A stretch of 64,000 nt of DNA, from the NCBI GenBank assembly GCA_934394665.1, contig CAKRRS010000001.1:1-64000 (forward strand). The letters run 5' to 3'. A program made the position numbers and the translations under genes. The notes beneath the pieces were generated by a model, which saw only the letters and a list, made by a program, of their open reading frames with translations, did no database searches and was not told where the DNA came from. This document shows, piece by piece, positions 1 to 9,142 of the stretch (its first letter is position 1; each line of letters opens with the position of its first letter). The stretch comes from an uncultured Acetatifactor sp. (GTDB taxonomy: Bacteria > Bacillota > Clostridia > Lachnospirales > Lachnospiraceae).

Positions 1-106
1 ATGATATCCACTTCTTTAGGAAATTCACACTCGGAGACGTTACAGCTGCCAGAAGGCATTCTGTCCGTTCCGGGAGTTCTGTTTTCCTAAAACTTGCAGT
101 AACCCA
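1..106. other. left edge, no supported gene
   Basis: I see no convincing gene here. A short minus-strand reading frame begins with ATG at position 59 (peptide MPSGSCNVSECEFPKEVD) and runs off the left edge. An in-frame stop lies upstream of that ATG and the ribosome binding site is weak, so it could be the first residues of a gene outside the window or chance. Confidence 0.3.
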
Positions 107-247
107 GTAGCCGCGGCAGTATATAAGAATAAGCTGACCGTAAGCAGACGTCGGTACTTAGCGAGGGTACTTTCCTCGCTTATGTACCGCTACGTCTGCG
201 CCCGAGCGAAAGCGATGTCAGCGTTTCTTATATACTGCCACGGCTAC
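107..247. repeat. 141-bp nested inverted-repeat element
   Basis: The outer arms, 107-129 and 225-247, are 23-bp inverted repeats with 22 matches. Inside them are further arms: GCTGAC with GTCAGC, GCAGACG (144-150) with CGTCTGC (193-199), CGGTAC with GTACCG, and GCGAGG with CCTCGC. A GCGAAAGC mini-hairpin lies near 205-212. The whole folds into a branched cruciform. It has no reading frame and no T-run, so it is not an ordinary terminator. It resembles a MITE- or REP-type element, or a structured RNA. I cannot tell its copy number from one window. Confidence 0.7.
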
Positions 248-289
248 GGCGACTTTAGACCAATTACTTCACTAACTTTCAAGTTAACA

Positions 290-323
290 AAACACCTCCG
301 CAACACAATATGCGGAGGTGTTT
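290..323 (-). terminator. intrinsic terminator of typA
   Basis: A perfect 13-bp stem (290-302 with 311-323) has an 8-nt loop and ends in a short T-tract on the minus strand, 10 bp past the typA stop codon. Confidence 0.8.
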
Positions 324-332
324 GTAGTTCTA

Positions 333-2171
333 TTAAGCTTTCTTGTTGATCATAGCACGTTTTCTCATGGTAGGATCGAGGATCTTCTTACGGATACGCA
401 GGTTGGTAGGAGTTACTTCCAACAGCTCGTCGGTATCGATGAAGTCCAGAGCCTGTTCCAGAGACAGTACCTTGGGAGGTGTCAGACGCAGCGCTTCGTC
501 GGCACTGGAGGAACGGGTATTGGTCAGCTGCTTTTTCTTGCAGACATTTACCTCAATATCCTCGCTGCGCCCGGTCTGTCCGATGACCATACCGGAGTAT
601 ACTTTCTCTCCGGGTCCGATGAACAGCGTACCACGCTCCTGGGCGTTGTACAGACCGTAGGTGATGGCTTCACCGGCTTCAAAAGCGATTAGGGAACCCA
701 TCTTACGATACTGGATATCTCCCTTGTAAGGACCATAGCCGTCGAATACGGTATTCAGGATGCCGTTACCCTTGGTATCGGTCATGAACTCACCGCGGTA
801 ACCGATCAGGCCTCTTGCGGGAATGGAGAACTCCAGACGGGTATAAGTACCGCCGGAGATGGAACCCATGTTGCGAAGTTCTCCTTTTCGCTGTCCCAGC
901 TTCTCGATAACTGCACCGGAGAATTCGTTGGGAACATCGATATATGCCAATTCCATAGGCTCTAACTTTTTACCGTTTTCATCGGTATGATACAGAACCT
1001 CTGCTTTACTTACGGCGAATTCAAAGCCTTCACGACGCATGTTCTCGATCAGAACGGACAGATGTAATTCACCACGGCCGGATACCTTGAAGCGGTCAGC
1101 GGATTCGGTCTCTTCCACACGAAGGGAAACGTCGGTATTTAATTCACGGAACAATCTGTCACGGATGTGACGGCTGGTGACGAATTTGCCTTCCTGACCT
1201 GCCAGAGGAGAGTCGTTTACCATGAACTGCATGGCAATCGTGGGCTCACTGATCTTCTGGAAAGGAATGGGTACGACATTGTCGGGAGAGCAGAGGGTAT
1301 CTCCGATGTGAATCTCACTGATACCGGAGATGGCAACGATGGATCCGATGCCTGCTTCCTTGACTTCTACTTTGTTCAGACCGTCGAACTCATACAGCTT
1401 GCTGACTTTGGTCTTGATGATCTTGTCGGGATCGTGATGGTTACAGATCACAACATCCTGGTTCACACGGATGGTACCGTTATCTACCTTACCGACACCG
1501 ATACGTCCTACATATTCATTATAATCAATGGTACTGATCAGCACCTGGGTAGCTGCATCAGGATCTCCTTCGGGAGCGGGAATGTAGTTAAGAATGGTCT
1601 CAAACAACGGCTCCATATCGGTACCGGGTTCGGAAGCATCCAGGGAAGCGATACCTGCTTTTGCGGAAGCGTAGACGAAAGGACAATCCAGCTGGGAATC
1701 ATCAGCATCCAGCTCCAGGAACAGCTCCAGTACTTCATCCACAACCTCATCCGGTCTTGCTTCGGGACGGTCGATCTTGTTGATACATACGATAACGGGA
1801 AGCTTTAACTCCAGTGCCTTACGCAGTACGAACTTTGTCTGGGGCATTGCGCCTTCAAAAGCATCTACGACCAGAATTACACCGTTTACCATCTTCAGGA
1901 CACGTTCTACTTCACCGCCGAAGTCCGCATGCCCCGGAGTGTCGATGATATTGATCTTGGTACCCTTATACATAACCGCAGTGTTCTTGGACAGAATGGT
2001 GATACCGCGCTCACGCTCGATATCGTTGGAGTCCATGACACGCTCGGCAACTTCCTGATTCTCACGGAATACACCGCTTTGTTTTAACAGCTCATCTACC
2101 AGGGTGGTCTTACCATGGTCTACGTGAGCAATGATCGCAACGTTTCTGACATCTTCTCTTTTTTGTCTCAT
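333..2171 (-). CDS. typA: ribosome-associated GTPase TypA/BipA
   Basis: Translational GTPase of the EF-G family that binds the ribosome and supports 50S assembly and stress or cold growth. The G domain begins at once: P-loop AHVDHGKTT (residues 15-23), switch II DTPGH near 80, NKID near 135. The EF-G-like domains and the BipA-specific C-terminal domain follow ([13 protein letters not shown] region). At 612 aa it has the usual family length. The open frame extends upstream to 2396, but I chose ATG 2171: it is preceded by AAGGA at about 6-nt spacing and puts the P-loop where the family has it. It is a single-gene unit with its own promoter (2281-2309) and terminator. Confidence 0.95.
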   Translation of the reverse strand: MRQKREDVRNVAIIAHVDHGKTTLVDELLKQSGVFRENQEVAERVMDSNDIERERGITILSKNTAVMYKGTKINIIDTPGHADFGGEVERVLKMVNGVILVVDAFEGAMPQTKFVLRKALELKLPVIVCINKIDRPEARPDEVVDEVLELFLELDADDSQLDCPFVYASAKAGIASLDASEPGTDMEPLFETILNYIPAPEGDPDAATQVLISTIDYNEYVGRIGVGKVDNGTIRVNQDVVICNHHDPDKIIKTKVSKLYEFDGLNKVEVKEAGIGSIVAISGISEIHIGDTLCSPDNVVPIPFQKISEPTIAMQFMVNDSPLAGQEGKFVTSRHIRDRLFRELNTDVSLRVEETESADRFKVSGRGELHLSVLIENMRREGFEFAVSKAEVLYHTDENGKKLEPMELAYIDVPNEFSGAVIEKLGQRKGELRNMGSISGGTYTRLEFSIPARGLIGYRGEFMTDTKGNGILNTVFDGYGPYKGDIQYRKMGSLIAFEAGEAITYGLYNAQERGTLFIGPGEKVYSGMVIGQTGRSEDIEVNVCKKKQLTNTRSSSADEALRLTPPKVLSLEQALDFIDTDELLEVTPTNLRIRKKILDPTMRKRAMINKKA

Positions 2172-2280
2172 AAAAATCCTTGCCTTTCTAAAATGCGTGG
2201 AACTTGCGAAAATTACGGCAGATTTGTCGAGTGCCGTTATTTTTCGTTCATAAATGATTACCCTTTTTTCAAACTGTTTC

Positions 2281-2309
2281 AGTATAGCACTTATCGATGC
2301 ATGACGCAA
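2281..2309 (-). promoter_or_regulatory. typA promoter
   Basis: On the minus strand, TTGCGT, a 17-nt spacer and TATACT. This leaves a leader of roughly 100 nt before typA. The rest of the 378-bp gap between typA and the next gene (2172-2549) is AT-rich and shows no other gene. Confidence 0.65.
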
Positions 2310-2549
2310 GAAAAAACCGTGTAAATTCAACGCTTTTGGTGGTTTTCTATATGAAAAAGTATGTAAAAGAAAGTGGTTTTGTGCGGTATTTGCCAATTCG
2401 CGCGATGTCTTTAGGTACTCAAACGGCAGATTTTAGAGTATAAATATAGTGCAACGATACAGAATCGGAAAATCTGTGGTTGCTGCAGATTACATAAGGA
2501 GAGACAAAAAGAAAGGAAAGAGTCAGAAGAGGTAGAAGGGAGAACAGAA

Positions 2550-3197
2550 ATGACAGATAAGGTTATTGAAAACAATCAGGTAACGGTGATGGGGGAAGTG
2601 GTAAGTGATTTTTCCTATAGCCATGAGATCTACGGGGAAGGATTTTACATGGTGGATATCAAGTGCACGAGACTGAGTGACAGTTATGATATCATCCCGG
2701 TGATGGTGTCGGAGCGGCTGATGGATGTGAGTGCAAGTTATATCGGCAGGCTGTTGTGTATCAACGGACAATTCCGCTCTTATAACCGCCATGAAGAGCG
2801 CAAGAACAGACTGGTGCTGTCTGTGTTTGCCAGAGAAGTGAAATTTATCGATGAGATGGAGGAGAGTTCGAAAACGAATCAAATCTATCTGGACGGCTAT
2901 ATATGCAAGGAACCTATTTATCGTAAGACTCCGCTGGGAAGAGAGATCGCAGATCTGCTGCTTGCGGTCAACAGACCGTACGGCAAATCGGATTATATTC
3001 CCTGTATCTGCTGGGGACGTAATGCCCGCTATGCCGAACATTTTAAAGTAGGAGAACGCTGCGCTGTCTGGGGAAGAATCCAGAGCCGTGAATATATGAA
3101 GAAACTGGATGAAGAGCATGTGGAAAAAAGAGTTGCATTTGAGGTGTCTGTCAGCAAACTGGAGCTACTGGAAGAAGCGCAGATGGAAATCGTCTGA
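2550..3197 (+). CDS. single-stranded DNA-binding-like protein (tandem OB-fold)
   Basis: A 215-aa protein with two OB-fold-like halves. The second (about residues 112-205) carries an SSB signature: an LDGYICKEPIYRKTPLGRE-type start, then DLLLAVNRPYGKSDYIPCICWGR, the conserved strand and aromatic pattern of SSB and PriB. The first half (about 8-100) has the same strand order with weaker similarity. It lacks the acidic DDDIPF-like tail of a housekeeping SSB, so it is probably an accessory single-strand-binding protein rather than the main one. The start has an AAGGGAG-type ribosome binding site. It stands alone between typA (divergent) and cobO. The fold assignment is by pattern; the function is inferred. 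Confidence 0.75.
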   Translation: MTDKVIENNQVTVMGEVVSDFSYSHEIYGEGFYMVDIKCTRLSDSYDIIPVMVSERLMDVSASYIGRLLCINGQFRSYNRHEERKNRLVLSVFAREVKFIDEMEESSKTNQIYLDGYICKEPIYRKTPLGREIADLLLAVNRPYGKSDYIPCICWGRNARYAEHFKVGERCAVWGRIQSREYMKKLDEEHVEKRVAFEVSVSKLELLEEAQMEIV

Positions 3198-3207
3198 CGA
3201 CAAAACA

Positions 3208-3236
3208 TTGCAAAAATTTACAATATATGGTATAAA
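3208..3236 (+). promoter_or_regulatory. cobO promoter and structured leader
   Basis: TTGCAA, a 17-nt spacer and TATAAA. The roughly 65-nt leader after it can form a stacked hairpin: GTCTG (3261-3265) with CAGAC (3287-3291), and TCCG (3267-3270) with CGGA (3280-3283), just before the ribosome binding site. It is far too short for a cobalamin riboswitch. Confidence 0.6.
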
Positions 3237-3308
3237 AGAATGCATAAATGTTTAGCAGGTGTCTGATCCGGACGATGGTCGGAGCGCAGACAGACCATGA
3301 GGTGTAAA

Positions 3309-3806
3309 ATGGCAAAGGGATGCATCTATATTTATACCGGCGATGGCCGAGGCAAATCACCGGCAGCAATCGGAAGGGCAGTACAGGCAGCCGTGGAGGG
3401 AAAACAGGTCGTGATCATCCAGTTCCTGAAGGGAAAGGGCTTGGAGGATTCGGATTTCCTGCGCAGAATGGAGCCGGAGATCAAGTTGTTCCGATTTGAA
3501 AAGTCCGACAGCAATTTTGCGGAATTATCCGAGGAGAAAAAGCAGGAAGAGATCCAGAACATCCGCAACGGAATCGGATTCGCCAAAAAGGTGTTGACCA
3601 CCGGAGAATGTGACCTGCTGATCCTGGATGAAGTATTGGGACTTGTGGAAAAGGATATCATTACGCAGGATACACTGAAAGCACTTTTGGAGTGTCGTGG
3701 GGACACGGATGTGATCCTGACGGGAATTACTTTGAATGATGAGATTTGCGTCCTGGCAGATGAAGTGTCCAAGATCGAGACCGTAAAATTCAAGGTCTGG
3801 GATTGA
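3309..3806 (+). CDS. cobO: cob(I)yrinic acid a,c-diamide adenosyltransferase
   Basis: Transfers the adenosyl group of ATP to cob(I)alamin or corrinoid precursors (CobA/CobO/BtuR family) to make the coenzyme form of vitamin B12. The protein (165 aa) opens with the family's unusual P-loop, GDGRGKS at residues 11-17, in the order CIYIYTGDGRGKSPAAIGRA. The central LLILDEVLGLV segment is the Walker-B-like strand. The upstream ATG at 3297 is in frame, but GAGGTG lies just before ATG 3309, so the later start is preferred. No other B12 gene is adjacent, which fits a salvage or corrinoid-adjusting role. It ends about 40 bp before the lysine riboswitch. Confidence 0.9.
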   Translation: MAKGCIYIYTGDGRGKSPAAIGRAVQAAVEGKQVVIIQFLKGKGLEDSDFLRRMEPEIKLFRFEKSDSNFAELSEEKKQEEIQNIRNGIGFAKKVLTTGECDLLILDEVLGLVEKDIITQDTLKALLECRGDTDVILTGITLNDEICVLADEVSKIETVKFKVWD

Positions 3807-3844
3807 CAGTGGCATGGGTTGATGCTATCATAAATTATATATTT

Positions 3845-4015
3845 AAGGATAGAGGTTGCGTTTTTCAAGAGTATTTTTTCGGAGGTAACAGGTACCGTTG
3901 AAGGAAAAGGAAAGGGGAACACGCCGAAAGATAAGATTTCCTGCATATTTTATCTTGGGCATACGTTGAAGAAGCGTATGACTGTCATCTCGTAAGCAGA
4001 TGGGGCGCTATCAGA
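3845..4015 (+). ncRNA. lysine riboswitch (L box)
   Basis: The leader matches the lysine aptamer in order. P1 is GATAG (3848-3852) pairing with CTATC (4008-4012). Then come AGAGGTTGCG, TTCAAGAGTA, GGAGGTAACAG, the AAAGGGGAACACGCCGAAA core and a GACTGTCATCTCG segment near 3980. These are the conserved internal loops of the family, which bind lysine and control lysine biosynthesis or transport genes. A terminator follows and dapA comes next, so lysine should stop transcription of dapA-dapB. Confidence 0.93.
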
Positions 4016-4032
4016 TAAGCTTGGATAATCAG

Positions 4033-4060
4033 CGCCAGCGCCATTGTGCGCTGGCGTTTT
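4033..4060 (+). terminator. expression-platform terminator of the lysine riboswitch
   Basis: A 9-bp GC-rich stem (4033-4041 with 4048-4056), a 6-nt loop, then TTTT. It lies 17 bp upstream of the dapA start and immediately downstream of the aptamer, as in transcription-terminating L boxes. Confidence 0.9.
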
Positions 4061-4077
4061 GCAAATGGAGGAAGCAT

Positions 4078-4962
4078 ATGGCTATTTTTAAAGGAGCAGG
4101 CGTGGCAATCGTCACACCCATGAACGCAGACGGATCTGTGAATTATGAGAAGTTTGGAGAACTGATCGAGTACCAGATTGCGAACGGCACGGACGCAATT
4201 ATTGTATGCGGTACCACCGGTGAGTCATCTACCCTGACACATGAGGAACATCTGGACACCATCAAGTATTGTGTAGATAAGGTAGCAAAGAGAATTCCCG
4301 TAGTAGCGGGAACCGGTTCCAATTGTACGGAGACCGCGGTATATCTTTCCACCGAAGCGGAAAAATACGGTGTGGACGGTATTCTGTTAGTAAGCCCTTA
4401 TTATAACAAAGCAACACAGAAGGGATTGTATCGTCATTTCCGCACCGTTGCGGAAGCGGTAAAAGTACCTGCGATCCTGTATAATGTGCCCAGTCGTACC
4501 GGATGCAATATTTTACCCGAGACGGTTGTGAAGTTATGTCAGGATGTGGAGAATATCGTAGGCGTCAAGGAAGCCAGCGGCAACATCAGCCAGATCGCCC
4601 ATCTCGCAGCTATCGGACGCGGTATTGTTGATATCTATTCCGGTAATGATGATCAGATCGTGCCGATTCTTTCTTTGGGCGGTGTCGGTGTGATCTCCGT
4701 ATTGTCGAATGTGGCACCTACGCAGACGCATGAGATCTGCCAGAAGTTCTTCGACGGAGATGTGGAAGGCAGCCGTAAGATGCAGCTGGATGCCATGGAT
4801 CTGTGCAATGCACTGTTCTGTGAAGTGAACCCGATTCCGGTAAAGACAGCGTTGAACATGATGGGAATGGGAGCAGGCGCGTTCCGTATGCCTCTGTGTG
4901 AAATGGAAGAAGCAAATGCCAAGAGGCTGGAAAAAGCCATGAAGGATTATGGTATCCTGTAG
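4078..4962 (+). CDS. dapA: 4-hydroxy-tetrahydrodipicolinate synthase
   Basis: Condenses pyruvate with aspartate semialdehyde, the first committed step to diaminopimelate and lysine. The 294-aa TIM barrel has all expected residues: CGTTGES with Thr46-Thr47, Tyr109 in SPYYNKATQKG, Tyr135 in LYNVPSRTG (with Arg140), and the Schiff-base Lys164 in VGVKEASGN. The start ATG 4078 has GGAGG 6 nt upstream; the frame continues upstream into the riboswitch terminator and is not coding there. It forms an operon with dapB after a 91-bp gap and is controlled by the lysine riboswitch. Confidence 0.97.
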   Translation: MAIFKGAGVAIVTPMNADGSVNYEKFGELIEYQIANGTDAIIVCGTTGESSTLTHEEHLDTIKYCVDKVAKRIPVVAGTGSNCTETAVYLSTEAEKYGVDGILLVSPYYNKATQKGLYRHFRTVAEAVKVPAILYNVPSRTGCNILPETVVKLCQDVENIVGVKEASGNISQIAHLAAIGRGIVDIYSGNDDQIVPILSLGGVGVISVLSNVAPTQTHEICQKFFDGDVEGSRKMQLDAMDLCNALFCEVNPIPVKTALNMMGMGAGAFRMPLCEMEEANAKRLEKAMKDYGIL

Positions 4963-5053
4963 GCTGGAAAAGATAACGAGAGTGGAAGAATTCCGTCTGT
5001 GAAAATTTTATCATGGACGGAATTTTTTGATAAAAAGACAGGAGAGAAGAAAA

Positions 5054-5818
5054 ATGGTAAAAGTAATTATGCATGGATGTAACGGCAAAATGGGACAGGT
5101 GATCAGCGGTCTGATCGCAGCGGATCCCGAGGTAGAACTGGTAGCGGGAATTGATGCAAGAGATGACGGACACAATGTATATCCGGTGTTCACGGATATT
5201 ACCAAGTGTGATGTGGCAGCGGACTGTATCATTGATTTTTCCGCAGCGGCAGCAGTGGACAAGCTGCTTGCTTATTGTTGTGAGAAGAAGCTTCCCTGCG
5301 TACTGTGTACCACAGGTTTATCCGAAGCACAGCTTGCAAAAGTAGAAGAAGTATCGAAGCAGGTCGCAATCCTGAAATCTGCCAATATGTCCATGGGCAT
5401 CAATCTGCTGTTGAAACTTTTAAAGGAGGCAGCAGGCGTCCTGGCACCTGCCGGATTCGATATGGAAATCGTGGAGAAGCATCACAACCTGAAGGTGGAT
5501 GCCCCCAGCGGAACCGCACTGGCTCTCGCAGATTCCATCAATGAGGAATTTCATAACGAATATGAATATGTATATGACCGCAGCACACGCAGAGAGCAGA
5601 GACCGAAAAAAGAGATCGGTATCAGTTCTGTCAGAGGCGGTACCATCGTAGGAGATCATGATGTGATCTTCGCCGGTGCGGATGAAGTGATTACGTTTTC
5701 CCATACGGCATATTCCAAGGCAGTCTTCGGCAAGGGTGCAGTACAGGCCGCCAAGTTCCTGGCAGGCAAGCCTGCAGGAATGTACAACATGTCAGATGTC
5801 ATTGATGCGGCAATGTAG
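5054..5818 (+). CDS. dapB: 4-hydroxy-tetrahydrodipicolinate reductase
   Basis: NAD(P)H-dependent reduction, the second step after DapA. The 254-aa protein has the Rossmann motif GCNGKMG (8-14), the CTTGLS loop, and the substrate motif HHNLKVDAPSGTA. A C-terminal RGGTIVGDHDVIF stretch is also typical. ATG 5054 is chosen because AGGAGAG lies 7 nt upstream; an in-frame codon at 5027 has no such site. Co-transcription with dapA is likely, since no terminator lies between them. Confidence 0.96.
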   Translation: MVKVIMHGCNGKMGQVISGLIAADPEVELVAGIDARDDGHNVYPVFTDITKCDVAADCIIDFSAAAAVDKLLAYCCEKKLPCVLCTTGLSEAQLAKVEEVSKQVAILKSANMSMGINLLLKLLKEAAGVLAPAGFDMEIVEKHHNLKVDAPSGTALALADSINEEFHNEYEYVYDRSTRREQRPKKEIGISSVRGGTIVGDHDVIFAGADEVITFSHTAYSKAVFGKGAVQAAKFLAGKPAGMYNMSDVIDAAM

Positions 5819-5833
5819 GAAGGCGATACCCCT

Positions 5834-7786
5834 ATGAATGAGATGGAACAGAAGGTTTTAAAGACCCTCTCACATCAATATAAAAATATTGCAGCAGCTT
5901 CCACAGAGATCATCAACCTGCAGTCAATTCTGAATCTGCCGAAAGGAACAGAACATTTCCTGACGGACATTCACGGAGAGTATGAGCAGTTCAATCATGT
6001 GCTGAAGAACGGCTCCGGTTCGGTGCGGCGTAAGATTGATGAAGAATTCGGAAATACGATTAGCAATAAAGACAAAAAAAGTCTGGCGACGCTGATCTAT
6101 TATCCGGAGAGCAAGCTGGAGATCGTCGAGAGGGAAGAGGACAATCTGGAGGACTGGTATAAGATTTCCCTGCACCGTCTGGTACAGGTGATCAAACGGG
6201 TGTCTTCCAAATATACCCGTTCTAAGGTCAGAAAAGCACTACCGAAGGATTTCGCTTACGTCATAGAAGAACTGATTACAGAAAAGGAAGAAATACAGGA
6301 TAAAGAGGCATACTATAACGAGATCATTCATACAATCATCCGGATCGGCAGGGCACCGCAATTTATCATTGCTTTAAGCCATCTGATCCAGAGACTGGTC
6401 ATCGATCATCTCCATATTGTAGGGGATATTTATGACAGAGGCCCGGGACCGCATATTATCATGGATACCCTCTGCGAGTATCATTCGGTAGATGTACAGT
6501 GGGGCAATCATGACATGGTATGGATGGGTGCGGCTGCCGGAAGTCTGGCATGTATTGCCAACGTAATACGCATGTCTGCCAGATACGGGAACCTTGCAAC
6601 TTTAGAGGACGGCTATGGAATCAACCTGCTGCCGCTGGCAACGTTTGCCCTGGAGACCTATGAAAATACGAATTGTGATGCATTTACCATCAAATTTAAT
6701 ACGGATTATAATACCAAGGATCTGGGCTTAGATACCAAGATGCATAAGGCAATCGCTATTTTACAGTTCAAACTGGAAGGGCAGCTGATCCTGCGCCATC
6801 CGGAATTCCACATGGAGAACCGGATGCTATTGCACAGGATCGATTTTGAAAAAAAGACCGTGCGTGTGGACGGAAAAGAATATCCTATGAAGGATGTGGA
6901 TTTCCCCACTGTGGATCCGGAGCATCCTTATGAACTTACGGAAGAAGAGAGCAAGGTCATGATGCGCTTACAGCAGGTGTTTATGCGCTGTGAAAAATTA
7001 CAGCGTCATGTAAAATTCCTCTTTTCCAAAGGCGGTATGTACAAAATCTATAACGGCAATCTGCTGTATCACGGCTGTGTGCCCCTGAATCCGGACGGAA
7101 GCTTTATGCAGGTGGAAATCTGCGGAAAAGAATATTACGGAAAAGCATTATATGACATTCTGGAGTACTATGCCAGAAGGGGCTATTATGCCAAGGAAGC
7201 CAAAGAGCGTGCACTGGGACAGGATATGATCTGGTATATCTGGGCGGGTTCCGGCTCCCCTGTGTTCGGCAAGGCGAAGATGGCTACGTTTGAACGGTAT
7301 TTTCTGGAGGACAAGGAGACCCATGCAGAAGAGAAGAACAGCTATTATCGATTGCTGGAAAATGAAGAGGTCATCGGCAGGATTTTAGAAGAGTTCGGTC
7401 TGGACAAGACGGATGCGCACATCGTGAACGGTCATGTCCCTGTGGAACAGATCCACGGAGAATCCCCGATCAAATGCGGCGGAAAACTGTTGATCATTGA
7501 CGGCGGATTTTCCAAAGCATATCAGAAAAAGACGGGAATCGCCGGGTATACCCTGGTATGTAATTCCAGAGGCATGCGCCTGGTAGCACACGAACCGTTC
7601 GAATCGACAGAAGCATCCATTTTAAAAGAATCGGATATTTTCTCGGATTCCATTGTAGTGGAGAATTTCCCTCGCAGAAAAATGGTGGCGGATACCGATA
7701 CCGGCAAGGAGATCCAGGAGAACATCTTTTATCTGGAAGAACTCCTGGAAGCTTACCGGGAAGGTACCATCATGGAAGAGGTGTAG
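5834..7786 (+). CDS. fbp: fructose-1,6-bisphosphatase, class III
   Basis: Gluconeogenic phosphatase of the Firmicutes-specific class III (YydE/Fbp type), about 650 aa and full length. It has a calcineurin-like metallophosphatase core: FLTDIHGEYEQFNHV near residue 43, HIVGDIYDRGPGPHI near 195 and VQWGNHDMVWMGAAAG near 217, which supply the two-metal ligands. A third block, IVNGHVPV, and LLIIDGGFSKAY lie near 535-560. It starts 15 bp after dapB and may be read from the same transcript. It ends 1 bp from a convergent lipoprotein gene, with no terminator visible between them. Confidence 0.95.
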   Translation: MNEMEQKVLKTLSHQYKNIAAASTEIINLQSILNLPKGTEHFLTDIHGEYEQFNHVLKNGSGSVRRKIDEEFGNTISNKDKKSLATLIYYPESKLEIVEREEDNLEDWYKISLHRLVQVIKRVSSKYTRSKVRKALPKDFAYVIEELITEKEEIQDKEAYYNEIIHTIIRIGRAPQFIIALSHLIQRLVIDHLHIVGDIYDRGPGPHIIMDTLCEYHSVDVQWGNHDMVWMGAAAGSLACIANVIRMSARYGNLATLEDGYGINLLPLATFALETYENTNCDAFTIKFNTDYNTKDLGLDTKMHKAIAILQFKLEGQLILRHPEFHMENRMLLHRIDFEKKTVRVDGKEYPMKDVDFPTVDPEHPYELTEEESKVMMRLQQVFMRCEKLQRHVKFLFSKGGMYKIYNGNLLYHGCVPLNPDGSFMQVEICGKEYYGKALYDILEYYARRGYYAKEAKERALGQDMIWYIWAGSGSPVFGKAKMATFERYFLEDKETHAEEKNSYYRLLENEEVIGRILEEFGLDKTDAHIVNGHVPVEQIHGESPIKCGGKLLIIDGGFSKAYQKKTGIAGYTLVCNSRGMRLVAHEPFESTEASILKESDIFSDSIVVENFPRRKMVADTDTGKEIQENIFYLEELLEAYREGTIMEEV

Positions 7787-7787
7787 G

Positions 7788-8213
7788 TTATCTCTGACCG
7801 TTGCCTGTGGTACCGGTGGTAGGATTGCCTGTGTTTGCATCATTGCCTACGAGATCATTGGTAATATCGGAGACACCGTTTGCGGCATCATCTACGATAT
7901 TTCCCACGGTATCGCCGGCTTCCCCGATGGCGTTTCCTGCATTGTCCAGCATGGAATCGTTCTCTGCTGCAGTATTGCCGTTGCCGTTCTGATCACCCAT
8001 CGTGGTATCCGCAGTGGCAGTGCCGGACTCGGAAGGCTGCGAGACAGTGCTCTCCTGCGTGGCAGGAGAAGAAGGGGAAGGGGAGGCAGCCATGCTGCCG
8101 GAGTTATTGTTGTTTTTGTTGGTGCCGCAGGCGGCTGCCAGGCACAGATAGACAGTGATGATACCAAGCACCAGTAATTTTTTGCCAAATCTTGATTTTG
8201 TGTTATTTTTCAT
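7788..8213 (-). CDS. small Ser/Thr/Asn-rich lipoprotein
   Basis: A predicted lipoprotein of 141 aa. The N-terminus has KKLLVLGIITVYLCLAAAC, a lipobox with Cys29 as the lipidated residue. The mature part is low-complexity (poly-Asn, then Ser/Pro/Thr/Gly repeats) with a repeated GN-type C-terminal half (DNAGNAIGEAGDTVGNIVDDA), amphipathic and glycine-rich. I do not recognise a family. ATG 8213 has GGAGG 5 nt upstream; longer in-frame extensions upstream lack one. It probably acts as a surface tether or stress lipoprotein, but no function can be assigned. Confidence 0.75.
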   Translation of the reverse strand: MKNNTKSRFGKKLLVLGIITVYLCLAAACGTNKNNNNSGSMAASPSPSSPATQESTVSQPSESGTATADTTMGDQNGNGNTAAENDSMLDNAGNAIGEAGDTVGNIVDDAANGVSDITNDLVGNDANTGNPTTGTTGNGQR

Positions 8214-8362
8214 AATGTCCTCCATTTCAAAATGCCCCATTAAGGGAAGATTCGGTCCGGATTTTGATGACCGGCTTGAGAGTAGTATGTGCGGATATGA
8301 GAGAAATATACAGAGATAAAAATTTATCATAAGCAGATACCTGTTGCGGAAAAGAGGAGCAG

Positions 8363-9142
8363 ATGGAATTTCGACCCTGTATTGACATTCATAACGGAAA
8401 AGTAAAGCAGATCGTTGGCGGAAGTCTGAAAGACAGAGACAACTGTGCAAAAGAGAATTTTGTTTCAGAGCAGGATGCGTCCTTTTATGCCGAATTTTAT
8501 CAAAAAAATAAGCTGAAGGGCGGACATATTATTTTACTGAATGCTGCAGACAGTCCTTATTATGAAGCCACCAGGCAGCAGGCGCTTTTGGCACTGCATA
8601 CTTATCCCGGAGGATTACAGGTCGGCGGAGGCATTACACCGGAAAACGCCGGTGACTATCTGAAGGCAGGGGCATCTCATGTGATCGTGACTTCCTATGT
8701 ATTTAGAGAGGGCAGAATCGATTACGGTCGACTGGAAAAGCTGGTGCAGGCGGTAGGCAGAGAGCATCTGGTATTGGATGTCAGCTGTAAGCGTGTGGGA
8801 GAGGACTACCTTGTTGTAACGGATCGCTGGCAGAAGGTTACCTGCGAAAAAGTAGAGGAGAGCCTGCTTACGAAATTATCTGCTTATTGTGATGAATTTC
8901 TGATTCATGCAGTGGACGTAGAGGGAAAAGCGCAGGGAATCGAACAGAAACTGGTCAGTGCTGTGGGAACATGGAACGGAAAGCCAATTACCTATGCAGG
9001 CGGTGTACATTCCATGGAAGATTTGTTGCTGTTGAAAAAACTGGGACAGAACCGGATGAACGTAACCATCGGAAGTGCACTGGATCTGTTCGGCGGCAGT
9101 ATGAAGTGGGAAGATGTGCTGGCAGTGTGTGGGGAAGCGTAA
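8363..9142 (+). CDS. hisA: eukaryote-type HisA (ProFAR isomerase, HIS6-like)
   Basis: Phosphoribosylformimino-AICAR-phosphate isomerase of histidine biosynthesis, a TIM barrel of 259 aa. The sequence follows the yeast HIS6 subfamily and not ordinary bacterial HisA: FRPCIDIHNGKVKQIVGG at the start, LQVGGGI, VIVTSYVF, LVLDVSCKR, EFLIHAVDVEG, ITYAGGVHSMEDL and GSALDLFGG. Asp8 (CIDIHNG) and the DVEG aspartate correspond to the catalytic pair of HisA. ATG 8363 has AGAGGAG just upstream. No other his gene is in the window. It is unlikely to be HisF or TrpF. Confidence 0.9.
   Translation: MEFRPCIDIHNGKVKQIVGGSLKDRDNCAKENFVSEQDASFYAEFYQKNKLKGGHIILLNAADSPYYEATRQQALLALHTYPGGLQVGGGITPENAGDYLKAGASHVIVTSYVFREGRIDYGRLEKLVQAVGREHLVLDVSCKRVGEDYLVVTDRWQKVTCEKVEESLLTKLSAYCDEFLIHAVDVEGKAQGIEQKLVSAVGTWNGKPITYAGGVHSMEDLLLLKKLGQNRMNVTIGSALDLFGGSMKWEDVLAVCGEA

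Noticed and set aside
1167..1808. 213-aa open frame on the plus strand
   Set aside because: Lies fully inside typA on the other strand; its composition mirrors the conserved gene.
2172..2396. N-terminal extension of typA in the open frame
   Set aside because: Extension has no binding site, covers the typA promoter and is absent in the family; ATG 2171 has a good site.
3237..3308. cobalamin riboswitch before cobO
   Set aside because: Leader is only about 65 nt and lacks the B12-box.
4000..4077. N-terminal extension of dapA
   Set aside because: It would lie in the riboswitch terminator; ATG 4078 has GGAGG at 6 nt.
7801..8158. plus-strand frames opposite the lipoprotein
   Set aside because: Low-complexity mirror of the lipoprotein repeats; no binding site.
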